A stretch of DNA of 64,000 nucleotides from Burkholderia sp. WAC0059 (GCF_002870125.1 NZ_PNEO01000002.1:248001-312000); one strand, 5' to 3'. Positions 35,509 through 45,385 are shown, numbered from the stretch's first letter. The notes: a model not told the origin generated them from the letters alone. Program-made: numbers and translations.

Positions 35509-37176
35509 TCATTGTCCCGGCGGGTGATCCGCCAAACCGCTATTCACTCCGCCCGGCGCGGCGACGGAACGGGATGGCGGGGCGATTTCGTCGGTGCCCG
35601 GCTCCCAGCCGCCCCCCAGGGATTTGTACAGCGAGACGAGGTCCGTGCAGACCTGCAGCCGCGCCTGCCCGGCATCGCGCTGCGCGTCGCTGACCTGGCG
35701 CGCCGCATCGAGCACGTCGATGAACGAGACGATGCCCTTGCGGTAGCTGTCGCGCGCGAGATCGAGCGCGCGCTGCTGGGCGACGACACTTTCGTCGAGC
35801 GACGCGGAACGCATCTGGTCCGTGCGGTAGACGGCAAGCGCGTTGTTCACGTCGCCCAGCGCGGCGAGCACCGTGCTGCGGTAATCGAGCGCGGCCTGGG
35901 CCTGCTCCAGCTTCGAGAGCCTCAGGTTCGCGACGAGCGCGCCGCCCTGGAACACGGGCAGCGAAACGCTCGGCCCCCACGACCAGAAGAGACTCGACCA
36001 GCGGGCAAGATCATGCGGCGTCGTCGCGCGCGTGCCCACCTGGGCGGAAAGCGAAATGTCGGGGTAGAACTGCGCGACGGCGACGCCCACGTCCGCCGTC
36101 GCGGCATGCAGCGAGGCCTCGGCGCGACGGATGTCGGGCCGGCGACGGGCCAGCGTGGCGGGCAGTCCGACGGGAACCACGGGCGGCGTGGCCGGCAAGG
36201 CGCCGGGCGCGGCGAGCCAGGCGTCGAGCGCGCCCGGCGCCTCGCCCGTGAGCACCGCGAGACCGTTCAGGCTCTCGGCGATCTGCTGGTCGTATTGCGG
36301 CACGAGCGCCTCGGTCCCGGTGCGCTGCGCCTGCGCGCGCTCGACGTCCAGCTCGCTTTCGAGTCCGTGCTGCGCGCTGTTGCGGGCCAGCTCGACGGTT
36401 TGTTGCTGCTGCTCGACGAGCGAAACGGCGATGGCGCGCAAGACCTGCGCGCCGCGCAACTGCAAATAGGTTTCGGCGACTTCGGCCTCGAGCGACACCT
36501 GCGCGTCGCGCTGCGATTCCACGGCAGCCTGGGTCTGGGCGTTCGCGGCCTCGACCGAGCGGCGCACGCGGCCGAACAGGTCGAGCTCCCACGAAGCGTC
36601 GAAGCCGGCCTGCCAGAGGTTGAGCGGCGCGGTGAGCTGGTCCAGCGCCTGCTGCGCGCCGCGCTCGGCGGCCTCGCCCGCCGCCGCGTCGCCGGACGAC
36701 GATGCAGCCGGGCCGAGCCGATCGATCCGGTCGTAGACGCCCGCCGACTCCAGGAAGCCTTTGGCGCCGAGTTGTTCGCGTTCGTAGCTCGCGCTCGTGC
36801 GCACGTTGGGCAGCCCCTGGGACGCGGTCTGCGCCGCCTGCTCGCGCGCCTCGGCGATGCGCAGCACGGCTGCCTGGAGACTGGGGTTGCCGGCCAGCGC
36901 GCGCGCGACGAGCGCGTCGAGCGTCGGGTCGCCGAAGCTGCGCCACCAGCGCGGATCGGGATCGGCCTCGACGCTCGGCGTGGAAAGCGGCGCGTGGGCC
37001 GCGCCGGCGGCCGACGAAGCCGTGTGCCGCATGTCGTTCCAGGCGGCGGGCGCATGCGCGGCGGGCGGCGCGTAATCGGGCCCCACGGTGCAGGCACCGA
37101 TTACGGAGGCAAGGAGAACCGCGGCAGCCACGCTGGCCGCGCGCCGCGCAACGCCGGAAGCGGGGCGCTCGCGCAT
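35509..37176 (-). CDS. Efflux outer-membrane lipoprotein (NodT/OprM family)
   Basis: 555-residue outer-membrane factor of the second efflux system. A signal peptide ends in lipobox IGAC (Cys29), then TVGPDY, the standard start of NodT-type factors; LARRRPDIRRAEASL and DVLDAARQVSDAQRD are family motifs of the two barrel halves. It follows the DHA2 permease gene by two bases on the minus strand, forming a three-gene EmrAB-TolC-like operon. It carries a longer Ala/Ser-rich linker around residues 155-170 than most homologues. Confidence 0.93.
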   Translation of the reverse strand: MRERPASGVARRAASVAAAVLLASVIGACTVGPDYAPPAAHAPAAWNDMRHTASSAAGAAHAPLSTPSVEADPDPRWWRSFGDPTLDALVARALAGNPSLQAAVLRIAEAREQAAQTASQGLPNVRTSASYEREQLGAKGFLESAGVYDRIDRLGPAASSSGDAAAGEAAERGAQQALDQLTAPLNLWQAGFDASWELDLFGRVRRSVEAANAQTQAAVESQRDAQVSLEAEVAETYLQLRGAQVLRAIAVSLVEQQQQTVELARNSAQHGLESELDVERAQAQRTGTEALVPQYDQQIAESLNGLAVLTGEAPGALDAWLAAPGALPATPPVVPVGLPATLARRRPDIRRAEASLHAATADVGVAVAQFYPDISLSAQVGTRATTPHDLARWSSLFWSWGPSVSLPVFQGGALVANLRLSKLEQAQAALDYRSTVLAALGDVNNALAVYRTDQMRSASLDESVVAQQRALDLARDSYRKGIVSFIDVLDAARQVSDAQRDAGQARLQVCTDLVSLYKSLGGGWEPGTDEIAPPSRSVAAPGGVNSGLADHPPGQ

Positions 37177-37178
37177 GC

Positions 37179-38774
37179 TTAATGCCCCCCCTGCGATCCG
37201 GACGCCTTCGAGGACGAGAACAGCAGCGCGAGCGGCGCGATCGCGGCGCAAAAGCAGGCGAGCAGACCGAATACGTCGATGTAGGCGAGGATCGTCGCCT
37301 GCGAGACGAACGTTTCGTAGAGACGGCCGTTCGCGGTCTGCATGGCCTGCGCGAGCGTTCCGCCGCCGAGGTCGACCACGCCCTGCGCGTTGCGCTGCAG
37401 CGTGGTCTGAAAGTTCTGCGAGAGCGGCGAGAGGTGCGCCGAGAGATGCGCCATCCAGGCCTGCGAGCGCTCGCGGATCAGCGCCGTCGACACCGAGATG
37501 CCGATCGACCCCGACACGTTGCGGAACATCGTGAAGATCGCGGACGCGTCGTTGTTGAGCGCGGACGGCACGGTGAGATAGGCGAGCGTCGTCACCGGCA
37601 CGAACAGGAAGCCGATCGCCACCGACTGCGCACTGCGCAGCTTCACGAGCGTGTCGTAATCGATGTCGGGAATCAGGATGCGCGCGTAGATGAGCGCCGC
37701 CGTAAGCAGCGCGAAGCCGGCGAAGACGAGCAGACGCGTCTGCACGTACGGCATCAGGCGGCTGATGACGGGAATCTCCATCGTGATGAGCAGCGCGCCC
37801 GGCGAGAGCACGAGGCCGGCGAGCGTGGCGGTGTAGCCGAGCTGCTGCTGGGCGAGTTGCGGGACGAGCACCGCGCTGCCGTAGAGCACGGTAGCGAATG
37901 CCCCGATCATGACGCAGCCGAGCGCGAAGTTGCGATCGCGCAGGCACGCCAGATTGACGACCGGATGCTTCGCGTAGATGAGCCGTAACGTAGCGCCCAC
38001 GAGCCCCAGCACCGCGCAGACCGCGAACGTAACGATGAACGCCGAGCCGAACCAGTCGTCGTCCTCGCCGCGGTCCAGCATGACCTGCAGACACCCGAGC
38101 CCGATCGCGATGAGCGCGATGCCGGGAAAGTCCACGGTCCGCCAGTTCACGCGTCCCTGCGAGGCGCGCTTCACCCACGGCGGGTCCTCGACGAGCTGCC
38201 ACACGGCGAGCGTCGTCAGAATGCCCACGGGCACGTTCAGCAGGAACACCCAGCGCCAGGTGAAATTGTCGGTGATCCAGCCGCCGAGCGTGGGGCCGAG
38301 CACGGGCGCCACCACGATCGCCACGGCGGAAATGGAAAAGGCGCGGCCCCGCTGGGCGGGATCGAAGGTATCGAGAATGATGGACTGCTGGTTCGGCTGC
38401 AGCCCGCCGCCGAAAAACCCCTGCAGCACGCGGAACACGACGAGCTGGCCGAGACTCGTGGCGATGCCGCACAGAAACGAACAGATCGTGAACGCGACGA
38501 TGCAGAGCAGGAAATAGCGCTTGCGTCCGAGGATGCGGCCGAAGAACGCCGAGATGGGCAACACGATGCCGTTGGCGACGAGGTACGAGGTGAGCACCCA
38601 GGTGGCCTCGTCGTAGCTCGCCGACATGGTGCCCGCGATGTGCGGCAGCGCGACGTTCACGATGGTCGTGTCGAGCACCTCCATGAACGCCGCGAGCGTG
38701 ACCACGACGGCGATCACCCAGGGGTTGGCGGCGGGACGCCAGCCGCCTTGCTTGCCGGGTTGCGCGTCGCTCAT
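37179..38774 (-). CDS. DHA2 family drug:H+ antiporter (EmrB-like)
   Basis: 531-residue MFS permease with 14 helices. The DHA2 signature LDTTIVNVALP is at residues 34-44 and the loop 2-3 motif is GRILGRKRYF. Together with the HlyD-type adaptor upstream and the outer-membrane factor downstream it should export drugs straight across the envelope, as EmrAB-TolC does. No MarR/EmrR-type regulator is adjacent, unlike the E. coli operon. Confidence 0.93.
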   Translation of the reverse strand: MSDAQPGKQGGWRPAANPWVIAVVVTLAAFMEVLDTTIVNVALPHIAGTMSASYDEATWVLTSYLVANGIVLPISAFFGRILGRKRYFLLCIVAFTICSFLCGIATSLGQLVVFRVLQGFFGGGLQPNQQSIILDTFDPAQRGRAFSISAVAIVVAPVLGPTLGGWITDNFTWRWVFLLNVPVGILTTLAVWQLVEDPPWVKRASQGRVNWRTVDFPGIALIAIGLGCLQVMLDRGEDDDWFGSAFIVTFAVCAVLGLVGATLRLIYAKHPVVNLACLRDRNFALGCVMIGAFATVLYGSAVLVPQLAQQQLGYTATLAGLVLSPGALLITMEIPVISRLMPYVQTRLLVFAGFALLTAALIYARILIPDIDYDTLVKLRSAQSVAIGFLFVPVTTLAYLTVPSALNNDASAIFTMFRNVSGSIGISVSTALIRERSQAWMAHLSAHLSPLSQNFQTTLQRNAQGVVDLGGGTLAQAMQTANGRLYETFVSQATILAYIDVFGLLACFCAAIAPLALLFSSSKASGSQGGH

Positions 38775-38824
38775 GGCAGAGGTTCCCGGGCGGGGTTAGG
38801 CATGCGGGCTCCGTTTGGCGTCGT

Positions 38825-40021
38825 TCAGTGCGTGAGATAGACCGTCGGCTCGACCGAGAGCCCGAGCGGCAACGGCCATCCGTGCGGCAGACCGCCGTCG
38901 ATCATGATCTTGACCGGCACGCGCTGGACGATCTTCACGAAGTTGCCGGTGGCGTTCTCCGCCGGAAACGCAGAAAAGCGCGAACCGCTGCCGAGCTGGA
39001 TGCTGTCCACGTGGCCGTGCAGCGTGAACTTCGGCCAGGCGTCCACGCTGATCTCGACTTTGTCGCCCGCTCGCATGCGCGTGAGCTGCGACTCCTTGAA
39101 ATTCGCCGTGATCCAGACCTGCGGCGTGACGATCGAAAAGAGCGCCGTGCCGGCCTGCAGGAAGCTGCCGTATTGCACGTTGCGGCGCGTGACCCAGCCG
39201 TCCGACGGCGCGCGCAGATCGCACCACCCGAGATTGAGCAGCGCGGTCGTGAGCTGGGCCTCGGCCTGCGCGACCTGCTCGCGACGCTGTTCGACGAGCG
39301 CGACGGCCTGGCGGATCTGCTGCGGCACGAGTCTGGCGGTCCGCAATTGCGCCTGCGCACTCAGCACGTTGGCATGCGCCGTACGCGCCTGCGCCGTGGC
39401 GGTGTCGATGTTCTGCTGCGTGGTCGCGCGTGCGTCCACGTTGTGCTGGCGCGCGTAGTCGGCTTCGGCGCGCGCGAACGTGGCCGTCGCCGTTTCGATC
39501 TGCGCGCGCGCCTGCTCGTACTGCGCCGGATACTGCACGCGGGCGACGTCGAGCTGGGCCTGCGCGGCATCGAGTTCGGCGTGCGCGAGGCCCAGTTGCG
39601 CACGCGCCTGGTCGACCTGGGCCTGGTAGTCGCGATGGTCGATCTCCACCATCAGTTGCCCCTTGTGCACGTAGACGTTGTCGTCGATGGCGAGCCGCGT
39701 CACGTAGCCCGACACCTTCGGCGCGATCGTGATGGCGTTCCCGTCGGTGTACGCGTCGTCGGTATCGACCTCGTTGCGGGTCGCGAACCACCAGACGAAC
39801 GCCGCGATCGCGATCAGGACGAGCACGACCGCGAGGATGATCAGCGGTTTTTTGCCCGGTCCCTTGCTGGCGTTCGCCTGTTGCGGGCCGTCGCCGTCAT
39901 TGCCGTTCTCGCCGCCGTCACGACCCGGGCGGGGATGCCGGCGCTGCACGCTGCGCGGCGGCTTGCCATGGTGCCGTCGGCCCCATGCCCCGATGGCTCC
40001 GTTGTTCGCCTGCTCAACCAT
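38825..40021 (-). CDS. HlyD/EmrA family membrane fusion protein
   Basis: 398-residue adaptor. A 58-residue charged cytoplasmic tail precedes one membrane helix (about 60-80). Next come the EmrA-type DDAYTDGNAITIAPKVSG segment, a long alpha-hairpin rich in Ala and Gln (about 125-245), and the second lipoyl/beta-barrel part ending in GLSVEPTVYL. First gene of the minus-strand EmrAB-OMF operon, 50 bp before the permease gene. Confidence 0.92.
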   Translation of the reverse strand: MVEQANNGAIGAWGRRHHGKPPRSVQRRHPRPGRDGGENGNDGDGPQQANASKGPGKKPLIILAVVLVLIAIAAFVWWFATRNEVDTDDAYTDGNAITIAPKVSGYVTRLAIDDNVYVHKGQLMVEIDHRDYQAQVDQARAQLGLAHAELDAAQAQLDVARVQYPAQYEQARAQIETATATFARAEADYARQHNVDARATTQQNIDTATAQARTAHANVLSAQAQLRTARLVPQQIRQAVALVEQRREQVAQAEAQLTTALLNLGWCDLRAPSDGWVTRRNVQYGSFLQAGTALFSIVTPQVWITANFKESQLTRMRAGDKVEISVDAWPKFTLHGHVDSIQLGSGSRFSAFPAENATGNFVKIVQRVPVKIMIDGGLPHGWPLPLGLSVEPTVYLTH

Positions 40022-40322
40022 GGCGGAGGGCGGCGCCCGCAGGCGCGCGCGCCGGACGAACCGGAAGGACCGACGGACGGGAACGACTGGAATGGGACAC
40101 GAGATGCTCCCTGGCGAATGGAGGAACGAGCGGTGCGCCGCGTTTCACGTCGTCGCGCACGCCGTAGCGGTCCCAGCAAGCGATGTGCCACGCCGGGCAT
40201 GCCGGGAGCGCGTGCCGCCGGAAAGGCACGCGGCACGCGTCCTGCTCGATGAAGAACTTCAATTCAAGCCAGCCGCCACACGCGTTTCGCGCGTAGCAAC
40301 GCTTTAACGAAGGAGAGAGACC
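40022..40322. other. Divergent promoter region of the EmrAB-like operon
   Basis: 301 bp between the HlyD gene (minus) and a small acidic protein gene (plus). No palindrome convincing enough to call an operator and no gene were seen. Confidence 0.4.
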
Positions 40323-40628
40323 ATGAACAGCACGCTAGACCCCGACAACAACGAGCGGCCCGAACCCGTCGCGCCAGGACACGACACGGACGCGCTCGGC
40401 CCCGGCGACTCGTCCGATACCGGCAGCGACACTGCGGGCGCGAAGCGCCACGATTTCGACCGCGACACGGAACTCGACAACCATCCGCTGGAACGAAACC
40501 CCGGCGAAGACCATAGCGATACGGACAGCTCGGGCACCGGCGAGCGCGCCGCCGCGGACGGCGACGAAAACCTGCGGCCCGACGACGACATCCTGCCCGA
40601 CCGGGTCGACGATCCGAACGGAGGATAG
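40323..40628 (+). CDS. Small acidic hydrophilic protein
   Basis: 101 residues, extremely rich in Asp, Glu, Gly, Asn and Ser, with no hydrophobic core, so probably disordered. A strong ribosome binding site (AAGGAGAG) precedes the ATG. It looks like the hydrophilic stress proteins that cluster with other small proteins in this region; no family is recognised. Confidence 0.65.
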   Translation: MNSTLDPDNNERPEPVAPGHDTDALGPGDSSDTGSDTAGAKRHDFDRDTELDNHPLERNPGEDHSDTDSSGTGERAAADGDENLRPDDDILPDRVDDPNGG

Positions 40629-40712
40629 GCGCAACAGGCCTCCGGTCGGCGAGCGCCATCCGCCGGAGGACGTCCGCCCCGGCCCCGGCGGTTCAGCCCC
40701 GGAGATTCAGCC

Positions 40713-40868
40713 TCAATGCTCCGGCATCGCCGCGCCTTTGGGCGGCGCGCGCGACGGCGGGTCGACTTCCTCCGGCAGAGGGGCCGGCGCGTCGTCGGGT
40801 TGCGGCGGAGGAGGAGGCGCGCTCCCGGGATCGTCGAGCGGCTCGTCAATGGGCTGATGTATGAGCAT
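40713..40868 (-). CDS. Small Pro-rich acidic protein
   Basis: 51-residue protein found by reading the minus strand; it is too short for most automatic calls. It starts MLIHQPIDEPLDDPG, contains a run of five Pro and many Asp/Glu, and ends AAMPEH. GAGGAG lies 8 bases before the ATG, and it follows the DUF6496-type gene by 34 bp, suggesting one transcript. Likely disordered; function unknown. Confidence 0.5.
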   Translation of the reverse strand: MLIHQPIDEPLDDPGSAPPPPPQPDDAPAPLPEEVDPPSRAPPKGAAMPEH

Positions 40869-40902
40869 GGCTGGATCTCCTCGCCAGGCGCGCCCCGTAC
40901 GC

Positions 40903-41058
40903 TTACTTCCGGCCTTTCTTCTTCGGAATCTTCGCGCCGGAACGGCGCGCTTCGTTCAGCGCAATCGCAACCGCCTGCTTTTGCGGCTTGCCCTCCTTTA
41001 TTTCCGTCTTGATGTTCTTCGAGATCGTTTCGCGCGATTTGCCTTTGGCAAGTGGCAT
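40903..41058 (-). CDS. DUF6496-like small basic protein
   Basis: 51 residues matching a small conserved family seen beside stress genes: MPLAKGKSRETISKNIKTEI, then GKPQKQAVAIALNEARRSG and a Lys-rich end. The ribosome binding site AAAGGAGG is very strong. Highly basic and helical, so nucleic-acid contact is possible but untested. Confidence 0.75.
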   Translation of the reverse strand: MPLAKGKSRETISKNIKTEIKEGKPQKQAVAIALNEARRSGAKIPKKKGRK

Positions 41059-41173
41059 GTCGGCCTCCTTTCCTCTGAAAAAAACAGGATGCGCACCGCC
41101 TGTACCTGGGCCATCCGCTTCGCCCTTGCGGGGATGGAAGGCACCCGTCGTCAGCACCCGGCGAACAGGAAGA

Positions 41174-41199
41174 GGGCGCGCGCCGACTGACGCGCGCCC
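41174..41199 (-). terminator. Hairpin after the small protein gene at 41217
   Basis: GGGCGCGCG and CGCGCGCCC form a perfect 9-bp stem with an 8-nt loop, 18 bp after the stop of the minus-strand gene at 41217. On that strand it is followed by a pyrimidine-rich stretch (CTCTTCC). Weak as a T-run. Confidence 0.45.
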
Positions 41200-41216
41200 A
41201 ACCCGGCGGGCCTGAC

Positions 41217-41387
41217 TCAACCCACCGGCGGTTCGCCTTCGCCCGGCTTCCTGCCCGGTTGATCGGCGGGCCCCTGGCGGCGGGACTTGTCGCCGCGTTC
41301 GGGCATGGCGCTGCGACGATCGTCGCTGTGGACGGCGCGCCGCGGCTTGTCGGGCGTGCCGCGTTGCGGTTGGGTCGGATGGTTCAT
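41217..41387 (-). CDS. Small hydrophilic hypothetical protein
   Basis: 56 residues, rich in Pro, Arg, Gly, Asp and Gln (MNHPTQPQRGTPDKPRRAV at the start), with no hydrophobic segment. GGAG precedes the ATG at 41387 and a hairpin follows the stop. It belongs to the group of tiny hydrophilic proteins between 40.3 and 41.4 kb. Function unknown. Confidence 0.5.
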   Translation of the reverse strand: MNHPTQPQRGTPDKPRRAVHSDDRRSAMPERGDKSRRQGPADQPGRKPGEGEPPVG

Positions 41388-41545
41388 CGCGTGTCTCCGT
41401 CGGGAAATGGGGTTCCCTTGTGTAGCAACGGCCGCGCCCGCGTCCGCGCGGCATTGCCGGAGCGGCCCTGGGTCGGACCGATACCGCCCGCGCAAGGGCA
41501 CGATGCTTGCGCTTTCCCGCTGACTTCCACGAACGGCCGGCAACC

Positions 41546-43498
41546 ATGCTCCACGAACACCTCGACACCCAGGACAGCCATCGACGGGCCCGGCCCGACA
41601 AGGCGCACGCACGAGAGAAACGACGGGAAAACCCGGCGCGCGGCACGCTCGTTCTCGGCGCGCTCGGCGTGGTGTTCGGCGACATCGGCACGAGCCCGAT
41701 CTACGCGTTGCGCCAGAGCATGCTGACGTCCCGCGACACGGGAGCGCCCTTCGTCCTCGGCGTGCTCTCGATGATCCTCTGGGCAGTCCTGATCGTCGTC
41801 GCGCTCAAGTACGCGTGCATCGTCATGCGCGCCGACAACGAAGGCGAGGGCGGCATCGTCGCGCTGACCGCGCTGGTGCGCGCGGGCTTCGCCCGCGCGG
41901 GGCGACGCGCGCCGCACGTGGTGCTGCTCGCGGGACTGTTCGGCGCGGCGATGTTCTACGGCGACTCGATGATCACGCCGTCCATTTCCGTGCTGTCCGC
42001 CGTCGAGGGGCTCCGCGAGATCAATCCGGCCTTCGGCCCGGCCGTCCTGCCGCTCTCCGTGGCCATTCTCATCGCGCTCTTCCTGTTCCAGCATCGCGGC
42101 AGCGCCGTGGTCGGACGCACGTTCGGCCCCGTCATGGCCGTGTGGTTCCTGAGCCTCGGCGTGGTCGGCGTCTATCGCATCGCCGGTCATCCGCAGGTGC
42201 TGCGCGCCGTCTCGCCCATCTGGGCGCTGCGATTCGCGCGGGATACGCCGGGACTCGCGTTCGGCGTGCTCTCAGCCGTCATCCTGGCGCTGACCGGCGC
42301 GGAAGCCCTTTACGCCGACATCGGACATTTCGGCCGGCGCGCCATCCGCCTCGCCACGTTTGCCGTCGTGCTGCCGGCCATCCTCGCCGGCTACTTCGGC
42401 CAGGCCGCCACCATCCTCTACGAGCCCGGCAGCGCGAGCCAGCCGTTCTTCCGTTCGGTGCCGCATTGGGCGCTGATTCCCCTCGTAGGCATCGCCATGC
42501 TGGCTACGATCATCGCGTCGCAGGCAGTCATCTCGGGCGCGTTCTCGATGACGAGCCAGGCGATCGAACTCGGCTTCCTGCCGCGCATGCGCACCGTCGA
42601 GACTTCACGCACGCGGCACGGCCAGGTCTACGTGCCGGCCGTCAACGCGTGCCTGCTCGCGGCCGTCCTGTTTCTCGTGCTGTTCTTTCGCGACTCGGAC
42701 AGGCTCACGTCGGCATACGGCCTGGCCGTGGCGCTCACGATGCTCACCACGTCGCTCCTGATGCTCGCCGTCTGCCGCATGGTCTGGGGCTGGTCCCGTC
42801 TCGCCACCGCCGCCGTTTTCGGTCCGTTTCTGCTGGTGGACGCACTGCTGCTCGCCTCGAACGTGCCCAAGATTCCGACCGGCGGCTGGTTTCCGGTTTC
42901 GGTCGGCGTGCTGCTGTTCGCGACGATGACCACCTGGAGTCGCGGCCGTGCGCTGGCCGCGCAGCACGCAGCCCGCGACGAGCCGCTGGACGCCTTCCTG
43001 CAGGGTCTTTTCGAAACCGTGCCGCCGATCGTCCGGGTGCCGGGCACGGCCATCTATCCGGGCAACCTGCCCGGCATGACGCCCGCCGCGCTCGCGAGCA
43101 ACGTGCGCCACAACCGCGTGCTGCACGAGACGGCGATCGTGTTCGCCAACGTCGCCGAATCCGCGCCCCGGGCCGACGACGAAACGCGCATCGAAACGCG
43201 CGATCTCGGCCACGGCTGCTACGAGATCGTCGCGCATCACGGGTTCGTCGAGCGCCCGAAGCTGCCGGCGCTGCTCGCCTCGCTCGGGGAAACGCTCGAC
43301 GGATGGCGTTTCGACCCGTCGCGCACCACCTTCTATCTGCCTCGCGACGAAGTGATCCGCGCGCATGACGTGCACGGCCTGCTCGCCTGGCGCGCGCGGC
43401 TTTTCGCGTTCATGTCGTTTCATTCGGCGTCCAGCGCCGAGTATTACGGCCTGGCGTCCGAGCACGTGGTCGAGCTGGGCGTGCAGGTGGCGCTCTGA
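41546..43498 (+). CDS. kup: KUP/Trk-type potassium uptake protein
   Basis: 650-residue K+/H+ symporter of the Kup family. After a charged N-tail the first helix carries GDIGTSPIYA (45-54), the diagnostic family motif; about twelve helices follow and a cytoplasmic C-terminal domain of about 150 residues completes it. Kup systems work at low pH and high osmolarity, consistent with neighbouring stress genes. The ATG at 41546 is preferred over 41507; no clear ribosome binding site is visible for either. Confidence 0.93.
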   Translation: MLHEHLDTQDSHRRARPDKAHAREKRRENPARGTLVLGALGVVFGDIGTSPIYALRQSMLTSRDTGAPFVLGVLSMILWAVLIVVALKYACIVMRADNEGEGGIVALTALVRAGFARAGRRAPHVVLLAGLFGAAMFYGDSMITPSISVLSAVEGLREINPAFGPAVLPLSVAILIALFLFQHRGSAVVGRTFGPVMAVWFLSLGVVGVYRIAGHPQVLRAVSPIWALRFARDTPGLAFGVLSAVILALTGAEALYADIGHFGRRAIRLATFAVVLPAILAGYFGQAATILYEPGSASQPFFRSVPHWALIPLVGIAMLATIIASQAVISGAFSMTSQAIELGFLPRMRTVETSRTRHGQVYVPAVNACLLAAVLFLVLFFRDSDRLTSAYGLAVALTMLTTSLLMLAVCRMVWGWSRLATAAVFGPFLLVDALLLASNVPKIPTGGWFPVSVGVLLFATMTTWSRGRALAAQHAARDEPLDAFLQGLFETVPPIVRVPGTAIYPGNLPGMTPAALASNVRHNRVLHETAIVFANVAESAPRADDETRIETRDLGHGCYEIVAHHGFVERPKLPALLASLGETLDGWRFDPSRTTFYLPRDEVIRAHDVHGLLAWRARLFAFMSFHSASSAEYYGLASEHVVELGVQVAL

Positions 43499-43567
43499 GC
43501 CGAATGCGGGTGCGCGGCTTGCGGTTGCCTCGTCGGTACATCACCACCCAACCCGCGGGAGAACACC

Positions 43568-45361
43568 ATGGCGACCACAGTAGGCGATTTCATTGTCGAG
43601 CGGCTTCATCAATGGGGCGTGCGGCGCATGTTCGGTTATCCGGGCGACGGCATCAACGGCATGTTCGGCGCCTTGCAGCGCGGCGGCGGCAAGATCGCCT
43701 TCGTGCAGGCCCGCCACGAGGAAATGGCGGCATTCATGGCAAGTGCGCATGCGAAGTTCACGGGCGAGCTGGGCGTATGCATCGCGACTTCGGGGCCCGG
43801 CGCGTCCCATCTGCTCACGGGGCTCTACGATGCGCGTCTCGATCACATGCCCGTGCTCGCCATCGTCGGACAACAGGCGCGCGCGGCGCTCGGCGCGCAT
43901 TATCAGCAGGAGCTCGACCTCGCCGCCCTGTTCAAGGACGTGGCGGGCGACTTCGTCCAGCAGGCGAGCGTGCCGGCCCAGGTGCGTCACCTCGTGGATC
44001 GCGCCGTGCGCATCGCGCTCTCGCGCCGGACGGTCACGGCGATCATCCTGCCCAACGACCTCCAGGAACTCGAATACGCGCCGCCGGCGCGCAAGCACGG
44101 CACCGCGCACTCGGGCGTCGGCTACACCGCGCCCGAAGTGGTGCCCCGCAGCGAGGACCTGGCGCGCGCGGCCGCCGTGCTCAATGCCGGCCAGCGCGTG
44201 GCGATGCTGGTCGGGGCCGGGGCCCTGCACGCGACCGACGAAGTCGTCGCCGTGGCCGAGCGGCTGGGCGCGGGCGTCGCCAAGGCGCTGCTCGGCAAGG
44301 CCGCCGTGCCCGACGACCTGCCCTGGGTCACGGGTTCGATCGGCATGCTCGGCACCAAGCCCACGGACGACATGATGTCCGCGTGCGACACGCTGCTGAT
44401 GGTCGGCTCGGGCTTTCCCTATGCCGAATTTCTGCCGAAGGAGGGCCACGCGCGCGGCGTGCAGATCGACATCGACGCCGGGATGCTCAGCCTGCGCTAC
44501 CCGATGGAAGTGAGCCTCGTCGGCGACAGCGCGGCCACGCTGCGCGCGCTGCTGCCGCTGCTGGAACAGAAGGACGCCCATAGCTGGCGCGAGCGCATCG
44601 TCCGCGCGAACGAGAGTTGGCAACGCGTGCTCGGCGAACGTGCGCACGCGCCGACAGGCGGACGCGTGAACCCGCAACGCATCTTCACGGAGCTGTCGCC
44701 GCGCCTGCCCGACGACGCGATCGTCACGAGCGATTCGGGGTCGTGCGCGAACTGGTACGCGCGCGACCTCAAGATCCGGCGCGGCATGATGTGCTCGCTT
44801 TCGGGCGGGCTGGCCTCGATGGGCGCGGCCGTGCCCTACGCGATCGCCGCGAAGTTCGCGCATCCGCGCCGGCCGGTGATCGCGCTCGTCGGCGACGGCG
44901 CGATGCAGATGAACAACATGGCCGAACTCATCACCGTGGCGAAATACTGGAAGGAATGGGGCGACCCCCGCTGGATCTGCGCCGTGCTCAACAACGAGGA
45001 TCTGAACCAGGTCACCTGGGAACAGCGCGTGATGGAAGGCGATCCGAAATTCGAAGCGTCGCAGCGCATTCCCGACGTGCCGTATCACCGCTTCGCGGAA
45101 TTGCTCGGACTCGCGGGCCTTTACGTGGACGATGCCGGGCAGCTCGGCGATGCCTGGGAAGAAGCGCTGGCGGCGGCGCGTCCCGTCGTGATCGAGGTGA
45201 AGACCGATCCGGAGGTGCCGCCGTTGCCGCCGCACATCACGCTCGACCAGGCCCGCCACTTTGCTCGCACGCTGATGGAAGGCGACCCCGCGGAAGGAAG
45301 CATCATCGCGAACACGGCGCGTCAGGTCATGGCGAACGTACTGCCAGGCAAGAAGACGTGA
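43568..45361 (+). CDS. Thiamine-diphosphate enzyme, pyruvate oxidase/dehydrogenase (quinone)-like
   Basis: 597-residue member of the POX family. Three domains: Pyr (1-180) with the cofactor-activating Glu51 (QARHEEMAA), a central FAD-fold domain, and the PP domain with GDGAMQMNNMAELI and the downstream LNNEDLNQVTWEQR. Similar proteins are annotated as PoxB, oxidising pyruvate to acetate and CO2 and passing electrons to quinone. The amphipathic membrane-binding C-terminus of E. coli PoxB is not obvious here, and other TPP oxidoreductases are possible. The stop codon TGA sits inside a GTGA repeat. Confidence 0.85.
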   Translation: MATTVGDFIVERLHQWGVRRMFGYPGDGINGMFGALQRGGGKIAFVQARHEEMAAFMASAHAKFTGELGVCIATSGPGASHLLTGLYDARLDHMPVLAIVGQQARAALGAHYQQELDLAALFKDVAGDFVQQASVPAQVRHLVDRAVRIALSRRTVTAIILPNDLQELEYAPPARKHGTAHSGVGYTAPEVVPRSEDLARAAAVLNAGQRVAMLVGAGALHATDEVVAVAERLGAGVAKALLGKAAVPDDLPWVTGSIGMLGTKPTDDMMSACDTLLMVGSGFPYAEFLPKEGHARGVQIDIDAGMLSLRYPMEVSLVGDSAATLRALLPLLEQKDAHSWRERIVRANESWQRVLGERAHAPTGGRVNPQRIFTELSPRLPDDAIVTSDSGSCANWYARDLKIRRGMMCSLSGGLASMGAAVPYAIAAKFAHPRRPVIALVGDGAMQMNNMAELITVAKYWKEWGDPRWICAVLNNEDLNQVTWEQRVMEGDPKFEASQRIPDVPYHRFAELLGLAGLYVDDAGQLGDAWEEALAAARPVVIEVKTDPEVPPLPPHITLDQARHFARTLMEGDPAEGSIIANTARQVMANVLPGKKT

Positions 45362-45385
45362 GTGAGTGAGTGAGTGAGTGAGTGA
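45358..45385. repeat. Tetranucleotide repeat (GTGA)7
   Basis: Seven perfect GTGA units starting in the last codon of the POX-like gene; its stop codon is in the first unit. A change in unit number would not alter that protein, because the stop is in the first unit. It separates this gene from the convergent DUF3175 gene. Confidence 0.9.

Noticed and set aside
44122..45315. Reverse-strand open frames inside the POX-like gene
   Set aside because: They mirror the sense gene's codon bias and have no recognisable protein.
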